DNA of 7,848 bases from Acinetobacter sp. (lineage in GTDB: Bacteria > Pseudomonadota > Gammaproteobacteria > Pseudomonadales > Moraxellaceae), in the NCBI GenBank assembly GCA_030152675.1, contig JASLIY010000019.1, positions 1-7,848 of the forward strand, read 5' to 3'. The notes below the pieces were generated by a model. It made no database searches, had not been told where the DNA came from, and saw only the letters and a list, made by a program, of their open reading frames with translations. Below, one piece after another: positions 1 through 5,875 of this stretch (its first letter is position 1; each line of letters begins with the position of its first letter). A program made the translations under genes and the position numbers.

Positions 1-93
1 CGCAGCATCTTCTGGGCTAATGTCACGCCATGTGTTGCCAAATTTTGCTTTTAATTCGCGGATTGCATCAATCGCTGTTTGATAAGTAGTCAT
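1..93 (-). CDS. aceA: Isocitrate lyase, N-terminal fragment (runs off left edge)
   Basis: Reading the minus strand from the ATG at 93-91 gives 31 uninterrupted codons to the window edge, beginning MTTYQTAIDAIRELKAKFGN and continuing TWRDISPEDAA. From memory, this matches the start of the ~530-residue isocitrate lyase of Pseudomonas/Acinetobacter: YQ..I.A...LK.K.G..W..I.PE.AA, the segment just before the conserved ARMRIQNRFKTG stretch. Isocitrate lyase is cytosolic and splits isocitrate to succinate and glyoxylate, the first step of the glyoxylate shunt needed for growth on acetate and fatty acids. An AGGAAC ribosome binding site lies 8 nt upstream of the ATG at about 102-107, which supports the start. 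The catalytic KKCGH-type motif would lie outside the window, so the call rests only on the N-terminus. The gene is divergent from the LysR regulator at 557, a layout that often signals regulation of the neighbour; that link is inferred. Confidence 0.85.
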   Translation of the reverse strand, partial: MTTYQTAIDAIRELKAKFGNTWRDISPEDAA

Positions 94-556
94 GATCTGT
101 TCCTGTATTAAATTTAGGATTTCATCAATCGAAGAACTAAATCCTTGCGATACCATCTGCTCAGATTTAGATCACTTCATTGTTATGAACACAGCTTAGA
201 GTGAGGATCAGAATTAATCCAATAGTCTAGGCTAATCTTCACTATTTATTTAAAAAATATATAGATCAAAGTCTTATTATAACCCTCTTGCTTATCAAGC
301 CATTATGTTTAACAGATTTGCACAGCCCCGAAATAGAATTGAAAACTTACACTTGTTTGCTTGCTTAACAAAAATATCTATGGCAGGCAGCAGTAAATTT
401 CTTAGGCCTAATTTTAAAGCCCTGTTTTCGCTCAAGTACTGGCTACGTCTAGCTTTGCTCGGCTTAAATAGTTTTTTAAATATGCTTTTACACAAAGCAA
501 TTTAGATATGGCATAATTCAAAATGATTTCATGAGTTTATTTTCGGTATTTTTTCT
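94..556. other. Divergent intergenic region between aceA and the lysR gene
   Basis: This 463-bp AT-rich spacer must hold both the aceA promoter (minus strand) and the regulator's promoter (plus strand). On the minus strand a perfect TATAAT occurs at 281-276, but no good -35 sits 16-18 bp upstream of it, so I do not call a promoter there. An imperfect AT-rich dyad (CTATTTAT at 242-249, ATATATAG at 257-264, one mismatch) has the rough size of a LysR operator with a T-N11-A-like core, but it is weak. Two 66-codon open frames, one per strand, overlap each other at about 295-505. Neither has a ribosome binding site nor resembles a known protein, and I treat them as chance. I saw no RNA gene here. 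Confidence 0.6.
487..517 (+). promoter_or_regulatory. Possible promoter of the lysR gene
   Basis: TTTACA at 487-492 and CATAAT at 512-517 resemble sigma-70 -35 and -10 boxes. The spacing is 19 bp, or 18 bp if the -35 is read as TTACAC from 488. The spacing is on the long side, and AT-rich DNA throws up such matches by chance. If it is real, transcription would start near 524, only about 33 nt before the LysR ATG. Confidence 0.3.
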
Positions 557-1558
557 ATGAATCTGGAGCGGGTCGATCTTAACCTTCTAATTTACCTTGA
601 CGTACTATTACGTGAGAAAAATGTCACCCGTGCTGCTGAACAATTAGGCGTCACCCAACCTGCGATGAGTAATATTTTACGTCGCTTACGTAATTTATTT
701 AATGATCCACTTTTAATCCGCTCTTCAGAAGGTATGACACCAACCGAACGCGCATTAGAATTACAACCTCGTATTCGTGATGCGCTCTCTGATTTATCCA
801 TGATTTTAGAGCCACGTACCGAATTTCGACCTTATACCAGTAATCGTGTGTTCCGAATTATGACTTCAGATTATGCTGAAGCGACATTGGTTCCTCGACT
901 GGTCAAAGCGCTACGCTCTGAAGCACCGAATGTGGTACTCGACTTTTTAACCCCAAGTGATGTCTCTTATCGTGACATGGAACAAGGGAAAGTTGACTTA
1001 GCCATTAACCGCTTCAATGAAATCCCACAAAGTTTTCATCAAGTCTTGGTCTGGCGCGATAGTTTTTCTTGTCTGTTAAATGACAAGCACCCTGCTGGGA
1101 CTAGTCTCAACCTGAAAAGCTATTTAGATGCACAACATATTTGGGTGTCTAAAACAGGCATGGGCGTCGGTTTCGGCGTCAATCCAGAGAAACAAGCTGG
1201 CTTGGGTTGGATCGATCAGGCACTGGATCGTATCGGTCAAAAACGTAAAATCTCAGTGTTTACACGTCACTATCAAATGCCAGGTCTACTTGCAGCCAAT
1301 GTCGACTTGATCGCAACGCTGCCCTCTCGCATCGCACGTCTGCAAGCACGCAATCAAAACTTGCTTTTAAGAGACCCTCCTTTTTATATTCCAGAATTTG
1401 AATTGAAAATGGCATGGTGTCCACTCCTTCATCATCATCCTGCGCATCGTTGGTTACGTCAATTGATCCTGTACGTTGCTCGACAAATGATTGAAGAAGA
1501 AAACCGTGAATACTTGTCAAATAATAGCAGCACTCAACCGCCACATACTTTTTTCTAA
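557..1558 (+). CDS. LysR-family transcriptional regulator (NahR/NodD subgroup)
   Basis: The 333-residue product has LysR architecture. Residues 5-65 form the winged helix-turn-helix: LNLLIYLDVLLREKNVTRAA, then QLGVTQPAMSNILRRLR, then the wing NDPLLIRSSEGMTPT. From about residue 95 to 310 it has a periplasmic-binding-protein-like effector domain. The wording of the DNA-binding part and features such as MEQGKVDLAI and a C-terminal WLRQLIL match the subgroup that includes NahR and NodD, whose members respond to small aromatic or organic acid ligands. The ligand cannot be read from sequence. The protein is slightly longer than NahR (about 300), because of a Gly-rich stretch at 201-217 and a polar C-terminal tail from 312. 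The ATG at 557 fits the usual family start, but no clear Shine-Dalgarno precedes it; TTTTTTCT lies directly upstream. The gene is divergent from aceA, and control of aceA is plausible but inferred. The family call is firm. Confidence 0.95.
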   Translation: MNLERVDLNLLIYLDVLLREKNVTRAAEQLGVTQPAMSNILRRLRNLFNDPLLIRSSEGMTPTERALELQPRIRDALSDLSMILEPRTEFRPYTSNRVFRIMTSDYAEATLVPRLVKALRSEAPNVVLDFLTPSDVSYRDMEQGKVDLAINRFNEIPQSFHQVLVWRDSFSCLLNDKHPAGTSLNLKSYLDAQHIWVSKTGMGVGFGVNPEKQAGLGWIDQALDRIGQKRKISVFTRHYQMPGLLAANVDLIATLPSRIARLQARNQNLLLRDPPFYIPEFELKMAWCPLLHHHPAHRWLRQLILYVARQMIEEENREYLSNNSSTQPPHTFF

Positions 1559-1579
1559 TCAAACGATTGTGATAAAATT

Positions 1580-1610
1580 TCAGTCAGCCACTCCCTTGTG
1601 GCCTGACTGA
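1580..1610 (+). terminator. Hairpin after the lysR gene
   Basis: TCAGTCAG-CCAC and GTGG-c-CTGACTGA form a 12-bp stem with one bulged base and a TCCCTT loop, beginning 22 nt after the regulator's stop codon. A proper T-run is missing on the plus strand (TGATTAAATC follows), so it may stabilise the mRNA 3' end or terminate only weakly. Read on the minus strand it is followed by AAATTTTATC, a slightly better tail. Confidence 0.5.
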
Positions 1611-1662
1611 TGATTAAATCAAAATTTTCATGAATACTTGTGAATTCCTAAATAAAAATATG

Positions 1663-1690
1663 TTGACTCAATTTGATCACTCTTTATATC
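1663..1690 (+). promoter_or_regulatory. Probable promoter of the paeA-like gene
   Basis: TTGACT at 1663-1668 (5 of 6 to the -35 consensus) is followed after 16 bp by TATATC at 1685-1690 (4 of 6 to the -10). The predicted transcription start is near 1697, giving a leader of about 87 nt before the ATG at 1784. The -35 lies inside one arm of an inverted repeat (TGACTCA at 1664-1670, TGAGTCA at 1703-1709) that brackets the promoter and could be an operator. Confidence 0.45.
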
Positions 1691-1783
1691 GTTTTGCTAA
1701 AGTGAGTCATCAAACTGTTCATCTAACGGTAATACCATGAGCAAATGTGACATCAAGCAAAACTTTATAACCACAGGTGAGGT

Positions 1784-3112
1784 ATGGATATTTTTCAAAG
1801 CATTGTAATACTTATTTTTCTGGTATCGTGCTCATTCTTTTTATCTTTATCTGAAATTGCAATTGCTGGCTCTCGTAAAATGAAACTCAAACTTCTTGCG
1901 GAAGGTGGAGACGAGCGTGCCAGCAAAGTCATCAATACCCAAGAGAATTCAGCCGACTTCTTTGCTTCAACGCAAATCGGGGTCAATGCTGTGGCGATTC
2001 TAGGTGGTATTGTTGGTGAATCCTCACTACGTCCCTACTTCAACAATTTAGTCGACGGCATCTATCCAAGTCCTTGGACAGACAGCATCGGGTTTAGCTT
2101 GTCGTTTCTGACCGTCACCTCTTTATTTATATTATTTGCGGATTTAATGCCAAAACGATTGGCCATGATTTTCCCAGAAAAACTGGCGATTATGGTGATC
2201 AATCCAATCTTGGTGTTTATTAAGGTCTGTAAACCGCTGGCATGGATTATTAATATTATTGCCAACTCGATTTTCAGAGTCTTTAAAGTCAATACCAAAC
2301 GCGATGACAGTCTGACCTTTGATGATATTTCGGCCTTGGTGAATGCCGGTGCTCAAGCGGGGGTCTTACAGAAGCAAGAACATCACTTTATTGAAAACGT
2401 ATTTGAGCTTGAAGAACGTAACGTCCCTTCAAGTATGACCCCACGTGAAAATGTGGTGTATTTTACTTTAAATGAACCAGAAGAAAGTATTCGCCAAAAA
2501 TTGGCTGAATATCCTTTTTCCAAGTTTTTAGTCTGTAATGAAACCATCGATGAAGTGATTGGTTATATTGATGCCAAAGATATTTTGGTGCGCATTCTAA
2601 ATCATCAAAAAATAAATCAACTCAACGAATCTACCATTCGTACCGTATTGACCATTCCTGATGCGCTCACCTTATCTGAACTCCTCGATCGCTTTCGTGC
2701 CACCAAAGAAAAATTTGCAGTGGTGATTAACGAATATGCCTTAGTGGTCGGCGTGATTACCCTCTCTGACATTATGATTACCGTCATGGGCGACTGGGTC
2801 ACCCCGATGGAGGAAGAGCAGCAAATCATTCAACGCGATGCCAATTCTTGGCTGATCGAAGGCAGTACGCCAATCGAAGATATGATGCATGCGCTTGAAA
2901 TCGATACCATGCCTGATCATGAAAATTATGAAACCCTTGCAGGCTTTATGATGTTTCAGCTACGCAAAATCCCGCGTCCTGCGGACTTGGTGATCTTTGC
3001 CGGTTACAAGTTTGAAGTCGTCGATGTCGATCATTATCGTATTGATCAATTACTGGTCACACGGCTCATCAAAGAAGATCCTCCTGAAACTGATGCCGTT
3101 GAAGAAGACTAA
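1784..3112 (+). CDS. paeA: CNNM/CorC_HlyC membrane protein, YtfL/PaeA-like exporter
   Basis: The 442-residue protein matches E. coli YtfL (about 447 residues) nearly end to end by eye. An N-terminal DUF21/CNNM membrane domain spans about residues 1-185, with hydrophobic segments near 4-28, 60-80, 103-122 and 133-165, and the family motifs LSEIAIAGSRK and TQIGVNAVAILGGIVG. A tandem CBS pair follows (about 215-275, with SMTPRENV and GYIDAKDIL, and about 285-340, with NEYALVVGVITLSDIM). A CorC_HlyC domain covers about 350-430 (WLIEGSTPIEDMM, GYKFEVVDVDHYRIDQLLVTR). Members sit in the inner membrane. Salmonella and E. coli YtfL, renamed PaeA, protects against cadaverine and putrescine stress, probably by export; relatives are tied to Mg/Co export. 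The old 'hemolysin' label is misleading. The ATG at 1784 is preceded by AGGTGAGGT, unusually close to the start, but homology supports it. The gene appears to be a single transcription unit. The family call is firm; polyamine as substrate is by similarity. Confidence 0.93.
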   Translation: MDIFQSIVILIFLVSCSFFLSLSEIAIAGSRKMKLKLLAEGGDERASKVINTQENSADFFASTQIGVNAVAILGGIVGESSLRPYFNNLVDGIYPSPWTDSIGFSLSFLTVTSLFILFADLMPKRLAMIFPEKLAIMVINPILVFIKVCKPLAWIINIIANSIFRVFKVNTKRDDSLTFDDISALVNAGAQAGVLQKQEHHFIENVFELEERNVPSSMTPRENVVYFTLNEPEESIRQKLAEYPFSKFLVCNETIDEVIGYIDAKDILVRILNHQKINQLNESTIRTVLTIPDALTLSELLDRFRATKEKFAVVINEYALVVGVITLSDIMITVMGDWVTPMEEEQQIIQRDANSWLIEGSTPIEDMMHALEIDTMPDHENYETLAGFMMFQLRKIPRPADLVIFAGYKFEVVDVDHYRIDQLLVTRLIKEDPPETDAVEED

Positions 3113-3136
3113 GATCTCCCCCCTGTTCAATCTGCT

Positions 3137-3226
3137 TTCGGTACAGAATAACTAAAACGCTGTGATTCATCTCGCTGTGATCCATCTTACAATCAGATGC
3201 ATCACAGCGTTTTAGTCTCTGCCGAA
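3137..3226 (+). terminator. Long composite hairpin, probable bidirectional terminator
   Basis: ACTAAAACGCTGTGAT at 3151-3166 is the perfect reverse complement of ATCACAGCGTTTTAGT at 3201-3216. Pairing continues inward (CATCT 3168-3172 with AGATG 3195-3199, after one mismatch) and outward (CAG 3144-3146 with CTG 3219-3221; TTCGG 3137-3141 with CCGAA 3222-3226). The left arm is partly duplicated in tandem: CGCTGTGATTCATCT at 3158-3172 and CGCTGTGATCCATCT at 3173-3187. The right arm can therefore pair either with the far copy or with the near copy, leaving a 7-nt loop TACAATC. The near hairpin is followed directly by TTTT at 3210-3213, and the opposite strand also shows a TTTT tail. It begins 24 nt after the paeA-like stop codon, which suits a terminator for that gene. 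Confidence 0.65.
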
Positions 3227-3453
3227 GGTGTGTCTTCAATTCGTGATCCAATCGAAACTATTCAGATCACGCGCTTTGATCAAATACATTACAATCGCTG
3301 TAATTTAATACTTAAGCTGTCTATTTTCCATTCACTGCATCCAAGTATTGCTGTTTTAATATACAAATTAAGCAAAAATATCACGCTAAGATTATAATTT
3401 AAATAAATATTTTTTAGGTATATATAAGATTATTTAACATATCATTTTCAATA

Positions 3454-3482
3454 TTGAGTTTAATTAAGAAATTCACTAGCAT
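3454..3482 (+). promoter_or_regulatory. Possible promoter of the citrate transporter gene
   Basis: TTGAGT at 3454-3459 and TAGCAT at 3477-3482 are 17 bp apart; each matches 4 of 6 bases of the sigma-70 consensus. The AT-rich DNA just upstream (about 3380-3450) could act as an UP element. Transcription from here would give a leader of about 158 nt. Other -10-like sequences closer to the gene (TATAGA at 3575, TATAAC at 3611) lack a matching -35. The evidence is weak. Confidence 0.3.
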
Positions 3483-3646
3483 GATTTTTTACTGTTTAAG
3501 CACGGCAGACCGAACCGAAAATTAATTCAACGCATGCGCTTTGCCACTTATCGCGATTTGCTTTCAAGAATGGATATAGAGTCGAATCAGTCTGGAATGC
3601 ATGATTAAAATATAACTCCAATTTATAGATTTCAAAGGATTGAACT

Positions 3647-4984
3647 ATGCTGACTTTATTAGGGATCAGCATGATCGGCTGCTTTATGTATCTGATCATG
3701 TCGAAACGTTTAAGTGCCTTAATTGCACTCACCTTAATCCCCATCATTTTTGCCTTGTTGGCCTACGTACTCGGTTTTTATTTTGAAAGCTTAAGTCATA
3801 TTCAACTCAGCGGTTTGGGTGAAATGATGCTAGAAGGCATCAAGAAGCTTGCACCAACGGGGATCATGCTGTTATTCGCCATTTTGTATTTTGCGATCAT
3901 GATCGATACTGGCTTGTTCGATCCCTCAGTCAAATGGATTCTTAAAAAAGTCAAAGGCGACCCTCTCAAAGTCACACTGGGGACAGTATTCCTCACCCTG
4001 ATTGTTTCTTTAGATGGTGATGGTTCGACCACCTATATGATCTGTGTTGCTGCGATGCTTCCACTGTATCGCCGCTTGGGCATGAGCCCGTTGATCATGG
4101 CTGGTTTAATGATGTTGGCCAGTGGCATCATGAATCTCACACCTTGGGGTGGGCCAACAGCACGTGCTGCCACGGCGTTAAAAGTCGATCCAAGTGATGT
4201 GTTTGTTCCGATGATCGTGCCGATGCTATTTGCAATTGCGTGGTTATTTTTCATGGCCTTTCTTTATGGTCGCTATGAACGTAAGCGTCTTGGTATTGTC
4301 GAACTTGATATTAGCCACGGCGATCACATTCAAATATCACAAGATCCTGAGGCCAATCGCGCACATCTGCGTTGGTTTAACGGTATCCTTACCCTAGTCC
4401 TGATGATCAGCTTGATCAAAAGCGTGTTACCGATGCCGATCTTGTTTATGGTGGCCTTGTGTATCGCGCTGGTGGTGAATTACAAAGACCTCGACATGCA
4501 AAAACGTTTACTCGCCAATCATGCAGGCAGTGCCATGGCTGTGGTGGGAATTATCTTTGCGGCAGGCATTTTCACCGGCATCTTATCCGGAACGGGTATG
4601 GTCGAAGCCATGTCCAAAGAGTTGATCGCATTTATTCCACAAAGTATGGGGCCATACTTGGCACCGATTACGGCAGTACTCAGTATGCCATTGACGTTTT
4701 TTATGTCCAATGATGCGTTTTATTATGGGGTATTGCCGATTTTATCCGAAGCTGCGGTTCATTATGGCATTAGCCCTGTGGAAATGGCGCGTGCCTCGAT
4801 CGTGGGTCAACCGGTGCACCTCCTCTCTCCATTGGTGCCCTCAACCTATTTATTATGTGGTCTGGCCGGGGTTGAATTTGCAGATCATCAGAAGTTTTCC
4901 ATCAAATGGGCAATCTTGACCTGTTTAGTGATGCTGGGAATTTCAATGTTATTTGGTGTGTTCCCACTCTTCTCACAGGTCTAA
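3647..4984 (+). CDS. CitMHS-family citrate/proton symporter
   Basis: The 445-residue, strongly hydrophobic protein has around a dozen probable membrane segments and the CitMHS (TC 2.A.11) signatures. At the N-terminus is MLTLLGISMIGCFMYLIMSK followed by RLSALIAL. Next come KLAPTGIMLLFAILYFAIMIDTG-type text at 67-89, SLDGDGSTTYM at 121-131, SGIMNLTPWGGPTARAATAL at 159-178, a cytoplasmic loop at about 208-240 (GRYERKRLGI), MSNDAFYYGVLP at 353-364 and HLLSPLVPSTYLLCGLAGVE at 391-410. Length and motifs match Bacillus CitM/CitH, which import citrate complexed with divalent metal together with protons. An AAAGGA ribosome binding site lies 7 nt before the ATG at 3647. The gene stands alone, with long spacers on both sides and no citrate-sensing two-component genes nearby. 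Uptake of citrate is very likely; the preferred metal or a related tricarboxylate cannot be told from sequence. Confidence 0.94.
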   Translation: MLTLLGISMIGCFMYLIMSKRLSALIALTLIPIIFALLAYVLGFYFESLSHIQLSGLGEMMLEGIKKLAPTGIMLLFAILYFAIMIDTGLFDPSVKWILKKVKGDPLKVTLGTVFLTLIVSLDGDGSTTYMICVAAMLPLYRRLGMSPLIMAGLMMLASGIMNLTPWGGPTARAATALKVDPSDVFVPMIVPMLFAIAWLFFMAFLYGRYERKRLGIVELDISHGDHIQISQDPEANRAHLRWFNGILTLVLMISLIKSVLPMPILFMVALCIALVVNYKDLDMQKRLLANHAGSAMAVVGIIFAAGIFTGILSGTGMVEAMSKELIAFIPQSMGPYLAPITAVLSMPLTFFMSNDAFYYGVLPILSEAAVHYGISPVEMARASIVGQPVHLLSPLVPSTYLLCGLAGVEFADHQKFSIKWAILTCLVMLGISMLFGVFPLFSQV

Positions 4985-4996
4985 TTAATCTACACT

Positions 4997-5033
4997 CGCC
5001 GTCTCCGTCATGTAGCCCATGACGGAGACGGCG
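4997..5033 (+). terminator. Perfect 16-bp hairpin after the citrate transporter gene
   Basis: CGCCGTCTCCGTCATG at 4997-5012 pairs perfectly with CATGACGGAGACGGCG at 5018-5033 around the 5-nt loop TAGCC. It starts 12 nt after the transporter stop codon and lies between convergent genes, so it could serve both strands. Neither side has a T-run (TTGAGTC on the right, AGTGTAG on the minus strand), so it is not a textbook intrinsic terminator. It may act mainly as a 3'-end stabiliser or a Rho-assisted end. Confidence 0.6.
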
Positions 5034-5140
5034 TTGAGTCACTGAAACGTGCTGTTCAGTCAAACGCTGAGTATTGAAACGCAATCGCGATGCAAGTCAG
5101 ACTCAAAGCAAGCCCTCGAACATGCACGGCGAAATCCATT

Positions 5141-5650
5141 TTAGGCATAGCGTTTAATCAAGACATCTAGTGTGGCTTGATAATGAATGTTGATGTCGTC
5201 TTCAAGGATTTTGTAGGCATTGTCAAACTGTACCATCGGCCAGCCTTGTTTCCAAAACGGGAAGATATTGTGCAAATCTTGGGTCACGATGCCATCTTCG
5301 ATCTCAATCGCTTGAGCAATCTGCGCCAACACTTGCGCGGTTTCAACTCCATCAATCTCTAAATAATCAATTCCTTTGGCTTTTAGGATACGAATACGGT
5401 CTTTTTTATAACGGATTTTTTTACTTTGGGTGCTATTGAGATGCAAGGCCAAAGTCACTGCTTCATTGAACTTAGATTCAAAGCTTTGTTGTAATGCAAC
5501 TAAGGCCTGTTTATGTGCTTCTTGACGGCCCGCTTTTCCCCCTTGCTGAATGAGTTCATTGGCTTCAACGTTAAGCACATCATCTTTCATGGATTGTAAG
5601 ATATCTAAAATTTCAATATCGCTGATAGCTGCAGGGGATTGATCTTGCAT
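5141..5650 (-). CDS. Hypothetical protein, unrecognised family (169 residues)
   Basis: I do not recognise this protein. It is soluble, with no signal peptide or membrane segment. It opens with an acidic helical part (SDIEILDILQSMKDDVLNVE), then an amphipathic Gln/Lys/Ala-rich helix (about residues 35-70, QQGGKAGRQEAHKQALVALQ onward). A short basic patch follows (KKIRYKKDRIRILKAKG, 77-93), then a mixed domain with aromatic FPFWKQGWP (130-138) and a C-terminal acidic helix (YKILEDDINIHYQATLDVLI). I chose the ATG at 5650-5648 because AGGTCGG lies just upstream on the minus strand. An in-frame ATG 13 codons earlier (5689) has no ribosome binding site and would add a short hydrophobic stretch. Composition and codon use resemble the neighbours, so it is probably a native gene. 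It is convergent with the citrate transporter and divergent from the oxidoreductase at 5876. No function is assigned. Confidence 0.8.
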   Translation of the reverse strand: MQDQSPAAISDIEILDILQSMKDDVLNVEANELIQQGGKAGRQEAHKQALVALQQSFESKFNEAVTLALHLNSTQSKKIRYKKDRIRILKAKGIDYLEIDGVETAQVLAQIAQAIEIEDGIVTQDLHNIFPFWKQGWPMVQFDNAYKILEDDINIHYQATLDVLIKRYA

Positions 5651-5717
5651 GACCGACCTAATAGAAAACAGAAAAACTAATTGTCGCATAAAAGTGGCTT
5701 AAAAACTTAGCCGCATG

Positions 5718-5763
5718 CTGAGAATTCATACTAAATCTCAGTTGAAGCTGTATGTTGTACAGC
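5718..5763. promoter_or_regulatory. Two adjacent dyads, candidate operator in a divergent spacer
   Basis: The 225-bp spacer between the divergent genes holds CTGAGA at 5718-5723 with TCTCAG at 5736-5741 (12-bp gap). Six bases later comes GCTGTA at 5747-5752 with TACAGC at 5758-5763 (5-bp gap). Neither is followed by a T-run, so they read better as protein-binding dyads than as terminators. The regulator is unknown; 6-bp arms can occur by chance. Confidence 0.25.
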
Positions 5764-5875
5764 CTTTACACTTTAGATCAGACCTCCTCAAAAATAAGCG
5801 TGCAAGTTCATTCTTTTCATCGCTGCACAATCATCGCGAATATGATTTACTCAAAGCATTCATGAGGAGAACAAT

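Larger units (their letters stand above)
3113..3646. other. Long spacer between the paeA-like gene and the citrate transporter
   Basis: This 534-bp stretch has no credible gene. A 66-codon plus-strand frame at 3197-3397 starts inside the terminator hairpin and looks like chance. After the hairpin come two further dyads: CGTGATC at 3242-3248 with GATCACG at 3265-3271, and ATTACA at 3288-3293 with TGTAAT at 3299-3304 around a 5-nt loop. From about 3305 to 3480 the DNA becomes strongly AT-rich. From about 3490 to 3646 it returns to ordinary composition, with the palindromes CGCATGCG at 3531-3538 and ATCGCGAT at 3550-3557. This last part is probably the transporter's 5' leader, if the promoter at 3454 is real. 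Confidence 0.6.

Noticed and set aside
276..298. Minus-strand aceA promoter from TTGATA (298-293) and TATAAT (281-276)
   Set aside because: The spacing is only 11 bp, too short for a sigma-70 promoter, and no other good -35 is at the right distance.
295..505. Overlapping 66-codon open frames on both strands in the aceA-lysR spacer
   Set aside because: No ribosome binding site, no recognisable domain, and the two frames cover the same bases; AT-rich spacers commonly give such frames.
3158..3209. TGTGA...TCACA motifs resembling a CRP/Vfr site
   Set aside because: The half-sites are not 6 bp apart, and they are explained as arms of the terminator hairpin located 3' of a gene.
3137..3226. CRISPR-like repeat unit
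   Set aside because: Only two direct 15-bp copies, adjacent with no spacers, and no cas genes in the window.
3197..3397. 66-codon plus-strand frame after the paeA-like gene
   Set aside because: It begins inside the terminator hairpin, lacks a ribosome binding site, and its sequence looks like translated spacer.
4459..4713. 84-codon plus-strand frame within the citrate transporter gene
   Set aside because: It lies wholly inside the transporter coding region in another frame and has no features of its own.
5651..5689. Upstream ATG extending the 169-residue protein by 13 residues
   Set aside because: No Shine-Dalgarno precedes 5689, while AGGTCGG precedes the ATG at 5650; the added MRQLVFLFSIRSV is too short and unsuited to be a signal peptide.
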